Shown piece by piece: positions 17,877-27,529 of a stretch of 64,000 bases of DNA (its first letter is position 1; every line of letters begins with the position of its first letter). The position numbers were made by a program, and so were the translations under genes. A model generated the notes under the pieces. The model saw only the letters and a program-made list of their open reading frames with translations, had not been told where the DNA came from and searched no databases. This DNA is from Hyphomicrobiaceae bacterium (GTDB lineage: Bacteria > Pseudomonadota > Alphaproteobacteria > Rhizobiales > Hyphomicrobiaceae), in the NCBI GenBank assembly GCA_030655135.1, contig JAURWC010000074.1, positions 176,489 to 240,488 of the forward strand. Direction: 5' to 3'.

Positions 17877-19163
17877 ATGGCTACCGATATACATCGCACC
17901 ATCGATACCGTCTGGCGCATGGAGCAGCCAAAGCTCATTGCCAGCGTGACGCGTATCGTGCGCGACGTCGGCCTCGCCGAAGAACTGGCGCAGGATGCGC
18001 TTGTCACGGCGCTGCAGCAATGGCCGAAGTCTGGCGTGCCTGACAAGCCGGCCGCCTGGCTGATGACGACGGCCAAGAACCGCGCCATCGATCACATCCG
18101 CCGCAACAAGCTTCTCCAGCGCAAGCATGAAGAGATCGGCCGCGATCTCGAAATCGATCAAAAGCTGAATGTGCCCGATCTGGATGAGGCGCTCGACGAC
18201 GATGTCGGCGACGACCTGCTGCGGCTGGTGTTCACGTCGTGTCATCCGGTCCTGTCGATGGAAGCCCGCGTAGCGATGACGCTGCGCATGCTGGGCGGCC
18301 TGACGACGGAAGAGATCGCCCGCGCATTTCTTGTGACGGAGCCGACGGTGGCGCAACGCATCGTGCGCGCCAAGCGGACGCTGGCGGACGCAAAGGTGCC
18401 GTTCGAGGTGCCGCGAGGGGCGGAGCGCGAGGCGCGCGTGTCGTCTGTTTTGCAGGTGGTCTACCTGATTTTCAACGAGGGCTACTCGGCAACGGCCGGC
18501 GAGGACTGGATCCGGCCGCAGCTGTGCCAAGACGCGATACGGCTCGGGCGCGTGCTCGCGGGGTTGGCGCCAGACGAGGCTGAAGTCCACGGCCTCGTAG
18601 CGCTGATGGAGATCCAGGCGTCTCGCTTCGGCGCACGAACGGATGCTAAGGGCGAGCCGGTGCTTCTGATGGATCAGAATCGCGCGCGGTGGGATCAGTT
18701 GCTGATCCGCCGCGGGCTGGCGGCTCTGGAGAAGGCCGAGAGCCTAGCGGCGCCGCGCGGCAGCTATACGATGCAGGCTGCCATCGCAGCGTGTCACGCG
18801 CGGGCACGGACGGCGGCGCAGACGGACTGGGTGGCGATCGCGGCGTTGTATCAGGAACTGGCGGAGCGGGCACCCTCACCTATCGTAGACCTCAATCGTG
18901 CGGTCGCGCTCTCGATGGCGTACGGCCCCGCTGAAGGTCTGGCGTTGGCGGATACGCTCGTCGGCGAACCGTCAATGAAGGCGTATCACCTGCTGCCCAG
19001 CGTTCGCGCCGACTTCCTGCAGAAGCTTGGCCGTCTCGATGAAGCGCATGCCGAGTACGAGCGCGCGGCCTCGTTGACCAAAAACGCACGCGAGCGGGAC
19101 CTGTTGTTGGCGCGCGCAGCCGCTTGCCATGACCCCGACACAGAGCAGCAGACGAATGGCTAG
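17877..19163 (+). CDS. ECF42-group RNA polymerase sigma factor with long C-terminal domain
   Basis: The 428-residue protein has sigma region 2 (LAEELAQDALVTALQQW, AKNRAIDHIRR) at about residues 20-90 and region 4 (LTTEEIARAFLVTEPTVAQRI) at about 140-190. A roughly 230-residue C-terminal extension follows, containing NEGYSA and DLNRAVAL segments and TPR-like helices. That extension, plus two upstream DGPF genes, defines the ECF42 group; no anti-sigma factor is expected or seen. It probably directs transcription from the TGTCGA/CGTC site at 15651. The activating signal is unknown. Confidence 0.92.
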   Translation: MATDIHRTIDTVWRMEQPKLIASVTRIVRDVGLAEELAQDALVTALQQWPKSGVPDKPAAWLMTTAKNRAIDHIRRNKLLQRKHEEIGRDLEIDQKLNVPDLDEALDDDVGDDLLRLVFTSCHPVLSMEARVAMTLRMLGGLTTEEIARAFLVTEPTVAQRIVRAKRTLADAKVPFEVPRGAEREARVSSVLQVVYLIFNEGYSATAGEDWIRPQLCQDAIRLGRVLAGLAPDEAEVHGLVALMEIQASRFGARTDAKGEPVLLMDQNRARWDQLLIRRGLAALEKAESLAAPRGSYTMQAAIAACHARARTAAQTDWVAIAALYQELAERAPSPIVDLNRAVALSMAYGPAEGLALADTLVGEPSMKAYHLLPSVRADFLQKLGRLDEAHAEYERAASLTKNARERDLLLARAAACHDPDTEQQTNG

Positions 19164-19514
19164 ACCTGCCTAGCTCGCGTCCCCCAAGATTGCACAAACA
19201 ACAACACCGTCCGCAACCCAGGGCTTGCCGTCTCACGGCTTGCTGCAGCGTGCTGTTCCATCGCGCATCGGCAGATTGTTATAATTGGATTGTTTGCAGT
19301 CACGGTTTTTTCAGCATCTGCCTTCAAACGCAACGTAATCGGATCCTCTCTGACTTATATCGACGCCGCGCGGCGGCGCCGTCCGCACCGATGCGCCAGT
19401 CACTCTACTGCAGGTCCATGGGGCTTGGCTGACCTCGCGGCTGCGAGTGGCGTGGTGACGAAAACTAAACCTGTTGTTCGTACGATAGAGATTAACCCCT
19501 TGTTGGGCCTCGCA
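19164..19514. other. Intergenic region without recognised gene
   Basis: These 351 bp separate the sigma factor gene from the repeat protein. One frame stays open through most of it, but it lacks a ribosome binding site and precedes an obvious signal peptide start at 19515. I see no terminator, tRNA or repeat. Confidence 0.4.
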
Positions 19515-21635
19515 ATGCGCTACCTCAAATTCATCGCGCCAGTGCTGCTTCTTACTACTCCCCCGTTGGTGTTCGCCGGCGTTGCGCTGGCGGGATCACA
19601 CGGCGGTTGCCTGAGCCCGGAAGCGGCGTTGGAAGCCGCCTCCACCGAACCCCCGTCAAGCTGCCGCTCGGCTATCGACGAGACCGCCAATCGAAGCGGT
19701 GAAAATGCGCAGATCATCGTCGATCTGCGCAACCAGCTCATTGAATCGAACCAAGAGCGCGACAGGCTCAAGCGGCGGAATTTCATTAGCGCCGCGGTGG
19801 CGCTGCGGAGATCGGAAGCAATCCTTGGCCTGCGTGACTTTCTAGCCGGATCCGCCGATGCCCGTGGCGCCTCGGCTGGTCAGGGCGAGCCCGAAACGCC
19901 ATCAGCCACAAACGCGACGATTACCCAGCTTCAGGATGACCTTTCGCTGGCGCGTCGAGACAGCCAGCGGGCCATCGCGACGGCTGTCTATCAGCGCCAA
20001 CAGCATAGCGAGTCGTCGAAGACCGTCGCTTCACTCCGTGTTGCGCTGGCAGCACTAGAGAGCCAGTTGAACGAGGTGCGCTCCGGCTTGAAAACGGCAA
20101 GTCTGGAAGCCTCGAGCGATGTTGCAGAATCGAGCGCGACAATCGCCAAACTTCAGGAAACCCTGGAAGCAGCCCAGCGAGCCAGCCAGCGAGCCATCGG
20201 CCAATCTCTATTCCACCGTCAGCGCCACAACGATGCATTGAAAGCCGTAGCGGCCCTTCAGCAAGACCTTGAGACGGCAGCCGCCGAATTGAGCGCCGCG
20301 CGTACGATCCAACAAACTGCGACAGCGAACGCCTCGGATATCCCGCAATTGACAGCTGAGATTGCGGATTTGAAGCGCAGCGTGGCTGACGCTCGCAGAG
20401 ACGCTCATCGTGCTATCGCCGTGGCCGTATTCCAGCGGCAACAGCGCAATGTTGCGGAGACGGCCGTCACCTCGATGCGGGTCGCGCTTGCCAAGTCCGA
20501 TGACGAGTTGCGTGACGCGCACGCCGACATTCAAGCTGAAAAAAGCGCAAGGTCTAGCAGCGATGCCGACGCAAGCGCGAAGATTGCCAAACTTCAGGAT
20601 GGCCTCGAAGCAGCCCAGCGAGCTAGCCAGCGAGCCATCGGGATTTCGGTCTCACACCGCCAGCGCAGCAACGATGCGCTAAAAGCCGTGGCGACCCTCC
20701 AGCAAGACCTTCAGGCGACGGCCGCCAAATTGAGCGAGGCACGCGCAATCCAACAGGCTGCCGCAGCGAACTCCTCGGATATCCCGCAATTGACGGCCGA
20801 GATCGCTGAGTTGCAGCGCAACGTGGCGACAGCTCGAAGAGACGGCCAACGTGCTATCGCCACCGCCGTATTCCAGCGGCAACAGCGCAACCTTGCCGAG
20901 ACGGCGGTTACCTCATTGCGGGTAGCTCTTGCCAAGACCGGCGAGGAGTTGCGCACTGCGCAGGCCGCACAAACTGCAATGTCGACGAACGATACCGAAG
21001 CAAGCGCGAAGATCGCCAAACTTGAGGCCAGCTTGGAAGAGCTGCAACGCACCAACCAACGGTCGATTGCAAATGCTGTCCTTCACCGCCAGCGTTGGGC
21101 AACATCTAGCCAGGCCGAAGCGAAGCTCCAGGCTGAGCGGGATGAGCAGCATGCCAAGGCTACAAAACTATCCGTAGCGTTTGCTGAGCTGCGCACCGAA
21201 CTGGATAAGATCAAGTCTCAGACCGACCGCAACACAGTCAGCACGCTTGACCAGATTGACGAACGCAACGAGGGCCTCGCCACCGAGGTCGCCTTTGACG
21301 ATCGTACCGGCGTGACCTCAGAGCCCGCTTTGCACTTGGCAGACTACGGAGATGAACCCGCCGGGAGTGCTTCCGAACGTGCCCGAGAAGCAAGGAGCGA
21401 GGTGCCGCGCCTCACGCAAAAAGCTCCACCCGTCCTCGCCGATCGTCCTACGCCCCTATCGCAAACGAAGCCGGCTGCGGTTCGTAAAGAGCCCTCCAAA
21501 GCCAGCCGCACAGCCATTCTGCCGCATCGCCGCAGGAGCTGGAGGGAGCCAGCATCGCTCAACTCCGGCAGGCGCGATGTCATCGTCGTGACCGCACCCG
21601 TGCGTCGCCTCGCCATGCGAAAGCCTGCCCGCTAA
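19515..21635 (+). CDS. Secreted coiled-coil protein with six 73-74-residue repeats
   Basis: From the ATG at 19515 the protein is 706 residues. It begins with a signal peptide (hydrophobic core LLLTTPPLVFAGVALA; cleavage near residue 27). Residues 134-530 are six helical repeats whose core reads x-QRAIxxxxxxRQ, with the QRAI-type motif starting at 151, 225, 298, 372, 445 and 515. Odd and even copies differ (RRDxQRAIA.AVFQRQQ versus QRASQRAIG...HRQR), giving a super-repeat of about 147 residues. A degenerate copy may lie at 85-103. The C-terminal 140 residues are Pro/Arg-rich and basic. The function is unknown; an envelope-spanning or DNA/peptidoglycan-binding structural role is possible. Confidence 0.8.
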   Translation: MRYLKFIAPVLLLTTPPLVFAGVALAGSHGGCLSPEAALEAASTEPPSSCRSAIDETANRSGENAQIIVDLRNQLIESNQERDRLKRRNFISAAVALRRSEAILGLRDFLAGSADARGASAGQGEPETPSATNATITQLQDDLSLARRDSQRAIATAVYQRQQHSESSKTVASLRVALAALESQLNEVRSGLKTASLEASSDVAESSATIAKLQETLEAAQRASQRAIGQSLFHRQRHNDALKAVAALQQDLETAAAELSAARTIQQTATANASDIPQLTAEIADLKRSVADARRDAHRAIAVAVFQRQQRNVAETAVTSMRVALAKSDDELRDAHADIQAEKSARSSSDADASAKIAKLQDGLEAAQRASQRAIGISVSHRQRSNDALKAVATLQQDLQATAAKLSEARAIQQAAAANSSDIPQLTAEIAELQRNVATARRDGQRAIATAVFQRQQRNLAETAVTSLRVALAKTGEELRTAQAAQTAMSTNDTEASAKIAKLEASLEELQRTNQRSIANAVLHRQRWATSSQAEAKLQAERDEQHAKATKLSVAFAELRTELDKIKSQTDRNTVSTLDQIDERNEGLATEVAFDDRTGVTSEPALHLADYGDEPAGSASERAREARSEVPRLTQKAPPVLADRPTPLSQTKPAAVRKEPSKASRTAILPHRRRSWREPASLNSGRRDVIVVTAPVRRLAMRKPAR
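19914..21105 (+). repeat. Intragenic tandem repeat, about 441-bp super-unit
   Basis: The six coding repeats (periods of 220-222 bp, paired into roughly 441-bp super-units) are similar enough at DNA level to recombine. Examples are the repeated segments around 20160 and 20595 and around 20340 and 20780. Copy number could therefore vary between strains. Confidence 0.75.
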
Positions 21636-21681
21636 CGGCCTTCAACGTCCGCTCACGCACACTCGACCAGCCAACGAAACG

Positions 21682-23241
21682 TCACTTCATTTGCGGGAAC
21701 GCAAACTCGGCGCCTTTGGCGATGCTGTCGGGCCAGCGCTGCATAACGGCCTTGTGACGCGTGTAAAAGCGCACGCCTTCCGGGCCGTAGACATGCTGGT
21801 CGCCGAACAAGCTGCGCTTCCAGCCGCCGAACGAGTTGAACGCCATCGGCACCGGCAGCGGCACGTTGATGCCGACCATGCCGACGTTGATGTTGCGCGT
21901 GAACTCGCGCGCCACGCCTCCGTCGCGCGTATAGATGGCGACGCCGTTGCCGTACTCGTTGCCCTCGATGATCTCGACGGCGGTCTTGAGGTCAGGCGCG
22001 CGAACGACGCAGAGCACCGGGCCGAAGATCTCTTCCTTGTAGATCGTCATCTGCGGCGTGACGTTGTCGAACAGCGAGCCGCCGCAGAAGAAGCCGTTCT
22101 CGAAGCCTTTGACCTTGTGATTGCGGCCGTCGACGACAAGCGTCGCCTTCTCCTTCACGCCGGAAGCAATGAGGCTTTCGATACGCTGTTTGGCAGCAGC
22201 GGTGACGACGGGCCCCATCTCGGCGTCCGCCACGTTGCCTTCGGCGACCTTGATGGTCTTCACGCGATCCTTCAGCTTTTGAACCAGTTCATCGCCGACG
22301 TTACCGACGGCAACGGCCACGGAAATCGCCATGCAGCGTTCGCCGGCGGAGCCGTAGGCTGCACCCATCAGCGCGTCGCAGCACTGGTCGATGTCGGCGT
22401 CCGGCATGATGACCATGTGGTTCTTGGCACCGCCCAGCGCCTGCACGCGCTTACCGTGCGCGGTGCCCGTGGCGTAGATGTATTCCGCGATCGGCGTGGA
22501 GCCAACGAAGCTGATGGCCTCGACGTTTGGGTGCTTCAAGAACGCGTCGACGGCGAACTTGTCGCCCTGGACCACGTTGAAGACGCCGTCGGGCAGCCCT
22601 GCTTCCTTCAACAGGTCGGCAATCAGCAAACTGGGCGAGGGATCGCGCTCGGACGGCTTCAGAATGAACGTGTTGCCGGTAGCGATAGCGATCGGCGCCA
22701 TCCACATCGGCACCATGGCGGGGAAGTTGAACGGCGTGATGCCGACGCAGACGCCGAGCGGCTGGCGGATGGACCAGGCGTCCATGCCGCGTGAGATCTG
22801 CTCGGTGTATTCGCCCTTCAACAGCTGCGGGATGCCGGTGGCGAATTCCACCACGTCGATGGCGCGGGCCACTTCGCCGAGCGCGTCAGACAGCACCTTG
22901 CCGTGCTCGCGCACGATGTGTTTTGCCAGCTCGGTGCGGCGCTGCTGAAGCAGTTCGAGGAAGCGGAACATCACGCGGGCGCGCGCCAGCGGCGGCTCCT
23001 GCGACCAGGCCGGGAACGCAGCTTTTGCCGCGGCAACGGCGAGTTCGATCTCTTCGGCACCCGCCATGTGCACCCGGCCGGCGGCGGCGCCGACAGCAGG
23101 GTTGAACACGTCCACCGTGCGGCCGGAGCGCGAGGCGACGCGTCCACCGTTGATGTAGTGCGGCACGTCGTATCCGGCATTGGCGTCGCGAACGTCGTCG
23201 GCATTTTCCTGCGATACGGGGGCGTTCTCGAGCTCTGTCAT
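21682..23241 (-). CDS. mmsA: CoA-acylating (methyl)malonate-semialdehyde dehydrogenase
   Basis: This 519-residue aldehyde dehydrogenase converts malonate semialdehyde or methylmalonate semialdehyde to acetyl- or propionyl-CoA with NAD+ and CoA. The ALDH core shows [30 protein letters not shown], and the catalytic Cys in AGERCMAI, which is the MmsA-type form. The ATG at 23241 follows a good AAAGGAT site; a GTG at 23331 is less likely. It is last in an operon with an omega-aminotransferase (41 bp apart) and alanine dehydrogenase, which points to malonate semialdehyde from beta-alanine as the substrate. Confidence 0.9.
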   Translation of the reverse strand: MTELENAPVSQENADDVRDANAGYDVPHYINGGRVASRSGRTVDVFNPAVGAAAGRVHMAGAEEIELAVAAAKAAFPAWSQEPPLARARVMFRFLELLQQRRTELAKHIVREHGKVLSDALGEVARAIDVVEFATGIPQLLKGEYTEQISRGMDAWSIRQPLGVCVGITPFNFPAMVPMWMAPIAIATGNTFILKPSERDPSPSLLIADLLKEAGLPDGVFNVVQGDKFAVDAFLKHPNVEAISFVGSTPIAEYIYATGTAHGKRVQALGGAKNHMVIMPDADIDQCCDALMGAAYGSAGERCMAISVAVAVGNVGDELVQKLKDRVKTIKVAEGNVADAEMGPVVTAAAKQRIESLIASGVKEKATLVVDGRNHKVKGFENGFFCGGSLFDNVTPQMTIYKEEIFGPVLCVVRAPDLKTAVEIIEGNEYGNGVAIYTRDGGVAREFTRNINVGMVGINVPLPVPMAFNSFGGWKRSLFGDQHVYGPEGVRFYTRHKAVMQRWPDSIAKGAEFAFPQMK

Positions 23242-23282
23242 TGTCGTATCCTTTCGATCTCGTTCAGGCGCCGGCTTATTCA

Positions 23283-24623
23283 TCAGTCTGGGCTGGTGAC
23301 GGCCGCGATGACGTCGCCAAGCGTGGCGCACATGTTTTTGATTTCGGCTTCGGTGGAGATGAAGGGTGGGCCCATGGCGATGGTGTCGCCCGAGAAGCGC
23401 AGCAGCAGCCCCTTGTCGAGCGCGCGTTCGAACACGCGCAGGCCACGCAAGCCTGGGCGCCCTTCGAACGGTTCGAGTTCGACGGCAGCGGCCAGGCCGA
23501 AGTTGCGGATGTCGCGGACGCCCGGCGTGCCCTTCAACTGATGGATGCCATTTTCGAGCACGGGTTCAAGCGCACGGGCGCGGGCGATGAGCCCGTCCTT
23601 CTCCATGATGTCGAGCGTGGCGTGGCCGGCGGCGCACGCCATCGGGTGACCGGAGTACGTGTAGCCGTGGAAGAACTCGACCGCCTCGTCCTGCCCGCTC
23701 ATGAAGGCGTCGTAGATTTCGTTCGTCGCCAGCACGCCACCCATCGGAATGGTGCCGTTGGTGACGCCCTTGGCGAAGGTGAGCAGATCCGGCGTCACGT
23801 TCAGGCGCTGTGCGCCGAAGTTTTCGCCGAGACGGCCGAAGCCGCAGATGACCTCGTCGAAGATCAGCAGGATGCCGTGCTTGGTGCAGATCTGGCGCAG
23901 CTTCTCCAGATAACCGACGGGCGGAACGACGACGCCGGTGGAACCGGCCATCGGTTCGACGATGACGGCGGCGATGGTGGCGGCATCGTGCAGCGCGACC
24001 AGGCGTTCCAGGTCATCGGCCAGATGCGCGCCCCACGTGGGCTGACCGCGCGAGAAGGCCATGTCGGCGTGGCTGTAGGTGTGCGGCAGGTGGTCGACGC
24101 CGGGCATCATGAGGGGCGCAAACATCTTGCGGTTGGCGACCATGCCGCCGACCGAGATGCCGCCGATGCCGACGCCATGATAACCGCGCTCGCGGCCGAT
24201 GATGCGGAAGCGCTGGCCCTCGCCGCGAACGCGGTGATAACCGACGGCGATCTTGATGGCGGTGTCGACCGATTCAGAGCCCGAGTTGGTGAAGAACACC
24301 TGCCCCAGACCGGCGGGCGCCATCGCCGAGACTCGGGCGGCAAAGCTGAGCGTCACGGGATTGCTGATCTGGAACGCCGTCGAATAGTCGAGGCTTTCCG
24401 CCTGGCGCTTCAGCGCTTCGGCAATGTGGGGATGGCCGTGACCGAGCGGACAGCACCAAAGGCCTGACAAGCAGTCGAACAGCTTGCGGCCGTCGGTCAT
24501 CGTGAAGTAGGCGCCCTTGGCCGAGGCCAGGAGCTTGGGGTTCTGCTTGAAGTAGCGGTTGGCCGTGAAGGGCAGCCAGTAGCGCTGCAGGCCTTCGGTG
24601 ACGCCGGAGTTGTGGAGCTGCAT
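23283..24623 (-). CDS. Class III omega-aminotransferase (beta-alanine:pyruvate type)
   Basis: The 446-residue PLP enzyme has the class III landmarks: [50 protein letters not shown] and the PLP lysine in [11 protein letters not shown]. The N-terminal [11 protein letters not shown] segment is typical of beta-alanine or omega-amino acid:pyruvate transaminases. The start at 24623 is the first ATG. Product malonate semialdehyde would go to the next enzyme, and the alanine produced would be recycled by the adjacent alanine dehydrogenase. A related amine donor (e.g. beta-aminoisobutyrate) is possible. Confidence 0.9.
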   Translation of the reverse strand: MQLHNSGVTEGLQRYWLPFTANRYFKQNPKLLASAKGAYFTMTDGRKLFDCLSGLWCCPLGHGHPHIAEALKRQAESLDYSTAFQISNPVTLSFAARVSAMAPAGLGQVFFTNSGSESVDTAIKIAVGYHRVRGEGQRFRIIGRERGYHGVGIGGISVGGMVANRKMFAPLMMPGVDHLPHTYSHADMAFSRGQPTWGAHLADDLERLVALHDAATIAAVIVEPMAGSTGVVVPPVGYLEKLRQICTKHGILLIFDEVICGFGRLGENFGAQRLNVTPDLLTFAKGVTNGTIPMGGVLATNEIYDAFMSGQDEAVEFFHGYTYSGHPMACAAGHATLDIMEKDGLIARARALEPVLENGIHQLKGTPGVRDIRNFGLAAAVELEPFEGRPGLRGLRVFERALDKGLLLRFSGDTIAMGPPFISTEAEIKNMCATLGDVIAAVTSPD

Positions 24624-24648
24624 ATTCACAAGACTGTTCCGTTCGTTG

Positions 24649-25764
24649 TCAGGCGGCAAGCGCGGTCACGGGATCGACGTAGGCATGATTGAGCGCAAGC
24701 GCCACCGGCTCGTTCGTCACCATGCCCTTGTGCACGTTGAGGCCGTTGAGCAGGTGTGCGTCACGCTTCAGCGCGTCGACGCCGTTCTTGGCCAGAGCCA
24801 GGACGAACGGCAGCGTGGCGTTGTTGAGCGCGTAGGCAGACGTGCGCGGCACCGCACCCGGCATATTGGCGACGCAGTAATGAATGACATCGTCGACGAT
24901 GTAGGTGGGGTTGTCGTGCGTCGTGGCCCGCGAGGTCTCGCAGCAGCCGCCCTGGTCGATGGCAACGTCGACGATCACGGAGCCGGGCTTCATGCGCCGC
25001 ACGATCTCGCGCGTAATCAGCTTGGGCGCGGCCGCGCCCGGCAGCAGCACGCCGCCGATGACGAGGTCGGCGCTCGTGCAATGCTGCTCGATGGCGTCGC
25101 GCGTTGAGAAGACGGTGTTGAGCGGGCGGCCGAACTGCTTCCAGAGGTTACGCAGCACGTCGACGTTGCGGTCGATGACCCAGACTTCCGCGGCCATGCC
25201 CAGCGCGATATGCGCCGCATGGGTGCCGACGACACCGCCGCCAATGATGACGACCTTTGCCGGATCGACGCCGGGAACGCCGCCGAGCAACGTGCCGAGG
25301 CCGCCGTGGGCCTTCTCCAGAAAGTAGGCACCAGCCTGGATCGACAGGCGGCCGGCCACTTCCGACATCGGCGCGAGCAACGGCAGCGTGCCTTGCGCGG
25401 ATGTCACCGTCTCATAGGCGATGCAGGTGGCGCCACTGGCGATGAGGTCGTTGGTCTGCTCCGGATCGGGGGCGAGGTGCAGGTACGTGAAGAGGATCTG
25501 GCCAGGGCGCAGTTGCTTGCGCTCGACAGCCTGGGGCTCCTTCACCTTCACCACCATCTCGGCCTTGGCGAAGATCTCAGCCGCCGTCTGCACGATGGTG
25601 GCGCCAGCGGCCTCGTAAAGATCGTCCGTGGCGCCGATGCCGGCCCCGGCCTGAGTCTCGACGATGACGCTATGGCCGCGCTCTGTCAGCTCGCGCACGT
25701 TCGCGGGCACCAGACCGACGCGGTACTCACGGACTTTGATTTCTTTCGGAACACCGATCAGCAT
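24649..25764 (-). CDS. ald: Alanine dehydrogenase
   Basis: The 371-residue enzyme reversibly deaminates L-alanine to pyruvate with NAD+. It opens with MLIGVPKEIKVREYRVGLVP, contains KVKEPQAVE (active-site lysine region), the HLAPD segment, and a Rossmann motif VIIGGGVVGTHAAHIALGM. It is the first gene of a three-gene minus-strand operon and is divergent from a MocR regulator. Its role here is most simply to regenerate pyruvate, the amino acceptor of the downstream aminotransferase, releasing ammonia. Confidence 0.93.
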   Translation of the reverse strand: MLIGVPKEIKVREYRVGLVPANVRELTERGHSVIVETQAGAGIGATDDLYEAAGATIVQTAAEIFAKAEMVVKVKEPQAVERKQLRPGQILFTYLHLAPDPEQTNDLIASGATCIAYETVTSAQGTLPLLAPMSEVAGRLSIQAGAYFLEKAHGGLGTLLGGVPGVDPAKVVIIGGGVVGTHAAHIALGMAAEVWVIDRNVDVLRNLWKQFGRPLNTVFSTRDAIEQHCTSADLVIGGVLLPGAAAPKLITREIVRRMKPGSVIVDVAIDQGGCCETSRATTHDNPTYIVDDVIHYCVANMPGAVPRTSAYALNNATLPFVLALAKNGVDALKRDAHLLNGLNVHKGMVTNEPVALALNHAYVDPVTALAA

Positions 25765-25963
25765 CGCGACGCCCTCGTTCGTGGGTGACTTTGTCAGGGT
25801 TTTGGCGCACCGCGCGCCAACCTAATCCCAGCCGCAGAGATACTGGCTTGGCTAGGTCGCCGCCAATACAGTTGACCAATACACCAACCATAATTACGGC
25901 AAACTGTACTGATGACAGCCGTTAGGTGTATAGGTGCATTATCCAGCACAGAGAGCCCAACAG
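25765..25963. promoter_or_regulatory. ald/mocR divergent control region with repeated sites
   Basis: The 199-bp divergent region contains two direct copies of CCAATACA (25863-25870 and 25876-25883, 13 bp apart, about one helix turn) and two copies of TAGGTG (25923-25928 and 25931-25936). An inverted ACAGTT/AACTGT pair brackets the middle. MocR-type regulators usually bind direct repeats in such divergent promoters, so these are candidate operators for the regulator at 25964. Confidence 0.5.
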
Positions 25964-27451
25964 ATGGATCAGCTCAAAACCCTGCCTCGGGCCGCGACGC
26001 GCGCCACCGCAATCGTTGACATCGTTATCGAGCGCGACAGCGATACCGGGCTCGTCGAGCAGATCGCGCGGAAGATTGCGGAAGCCATCGCAGCCGGGCG
26101 GCTGGCAGCCGGGGCCAAGCTTCCGTCGGTACGCGATATGGCGCGGCAGCTGGCTGTCAGCACGTTCACGGTGGCGGGCGCCTATGACCTGCTGACCGCA
26201 CGCCACGTCGTGGCGGCGCGCAGGGGCGCGGGTTACTTCGTGCTCCATCGCGGACCGGCGGCAACCGCGACCCTGATGGAGCCGGCGCAGACCGAGGCCA
26301 GCAGCATCAGCGATTTCTGGCTGTCATCGGACGTGTTCACGCATGGACGGATGCTGGCCTCGCCCGGATGCGGTTGGCTGCCGTCGGACTGGTACTCGGA
26401 ACGGACCGTCATCAGCGACGCCATCCGCCGCGTGGCGCGCTCCAAGCCTGAGCACCTGGTTAACTACGGACATCCGGCGGGCTACGGCCGCCTGCGCCAG
26501 CACATCGCGCGCGACCTCAGCGAGCGGCTGTTTGCGCTTTCGCCCGACCAGATCGTACTGACGCATGGGGTGACGCACGCACTGGATCTCGTGGTGCGCA
26601 CCTGCCTGCAGCCGGGCGACGCGGTGTTGGTGGAAAGCCCCGGCTACTCCAATCTCAACGGGCTGATCGCACGGCACGGCTGCAAATTGCTGCCGGTGAC
26701 GCGCGGCCCGAACGGCCTAGACCTGGAAGCTGCAGCGCAACTGGCACAGACACACCGGCCGAAGGCGATGTTCGTCACGACGGTGCTGCACAATCCGCTC
26801 GGCACGACGTTGCGGCCCACGGACGCGTTCCGCCTGCTGGCGCTGGCGGAGAAGTTCGACTTCCTGATCGTGGAGGACGACATCTGCCGCAGCTTCGGCA
26901 GCGATTTTGATCCGTGTCTGGCGGCGATGGACGGGCTGTCGCGCGTCATCTCCGTCAACGGCTACTCCAAGACGATCGCACCGTCACTGCGGGCGGGCTA
27001 CGTCGCCTGCAATGCGAAGCTCGTGCAAGACATCCTGCGCACGAAAATGGTGACAGGGCTGACGACGTCGGAGGTGAGCGAGCGCATCGTGCTGGAGGTG
27101 CTGGCTGACCCCAGCCACCGCCGCTCCGTCGAGCGCATCCGCACGCGCATGACAGCGGCGCGCGAGGCCTATCGCGTTGTATTGGAGGCCGCCGGGCTAA
27201 CGCTGCTGGCAGCAGCAGACGGAGGCATGTTTCTCAGTGCGGGCTGGGCAGTGGCACCGACCGATACGTGCAACGCGCGCCTGATCGCGGAGGACGCGCT
27301 GAAAGACGGTTTGGCGCTGGCCCCGGGCGACTTCTTCCACGTTTCACCCCCAGAGAGCATCTGGTTCCGCTTCAACGTAGCGCACGAGGATCCGGATCGG
27401 CTGCGGGCGTTCTTGAGTGAGGTGCCGGCGCGCTACGGCTGGAGCCTATAG
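25964..27451 (+). CDS. MocR-family GntR/aminotransferase transcription regulator
   Basis: The 495-residue protein joins an N-terminal GntR winged helix (LVEQIARKIAEAIAAGRLAAGAKLPSVRDMA-type region, residues about 20-85) to a class I aminotransferase-like domain with the PLP lysine in NGYSKTIAPSLRAGY. MocR proteins (TauR, PdxR, GabR) sense an amine or PLP adduct and control the adjacent operon. It is divergent from ald, an omega-aminotransferase and mmsA and so is the likely regulator of that pathway. Its ATG at 25964 was chosen; an in-frame GTG at 25934 would add 10 residues. Confidence 0.88.
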   Translation: MDQLKTLPRAATRATAIVDIVIERDSDTGLVEQIARKIAEAIAAGRLAAGAKLPSVRDMARQLAVSTFTVAGAYDLLTARHVVAARRGAGYFVLHRGPAATATLMEPAQTEASSISDFWLSSDVFTHGRMLASPGCGWLPSDWYSERTVISDAIRRVARSKPEHLVNYGHPAGYGRLRQHIARDLSERLFALSPDQIVLTHGVTHALDLVVRTCLQPGDAVLVESPGYSNLNGLIARHGCKLLPVTRGPNGLDLEAAAQLAQTHRPKAMFVTTVLHNPLGTTLRPTDAFRLLALAEKFDFLIVEDDICRSFGSDFDPCLAAMDGLSRVISVNGYSKTIAPSLRAGYVACNAKLVQDILRTKMVTGLTTSEVSERIVLEVLADPSHRRSVERIRTRMTAAREAYRVVLEAAGLTLLAAADGGMFLSAGWAVAPTDTCNARLIAEDALKDGLALAPGDFFHVSPPESIWFRFNVAHEDPDRLRAFLSEVPARYGWSL

Positions 27452-27529
27452 CAGAGCGTGCTTGCCTTAGTTGTTCCGCAATCGAGCCGGGTGTAAGAGG
27501 CGCGCTTTGACAGGACCAGACGTTCAATC

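Noticed and set aside
21691..24467. Antisense frames of up to 408 codons over mmsA and the aminotransferase
   Set aside because: The opposite strand encodes enzymes with intact catalytic motifs; these frames are shadows.
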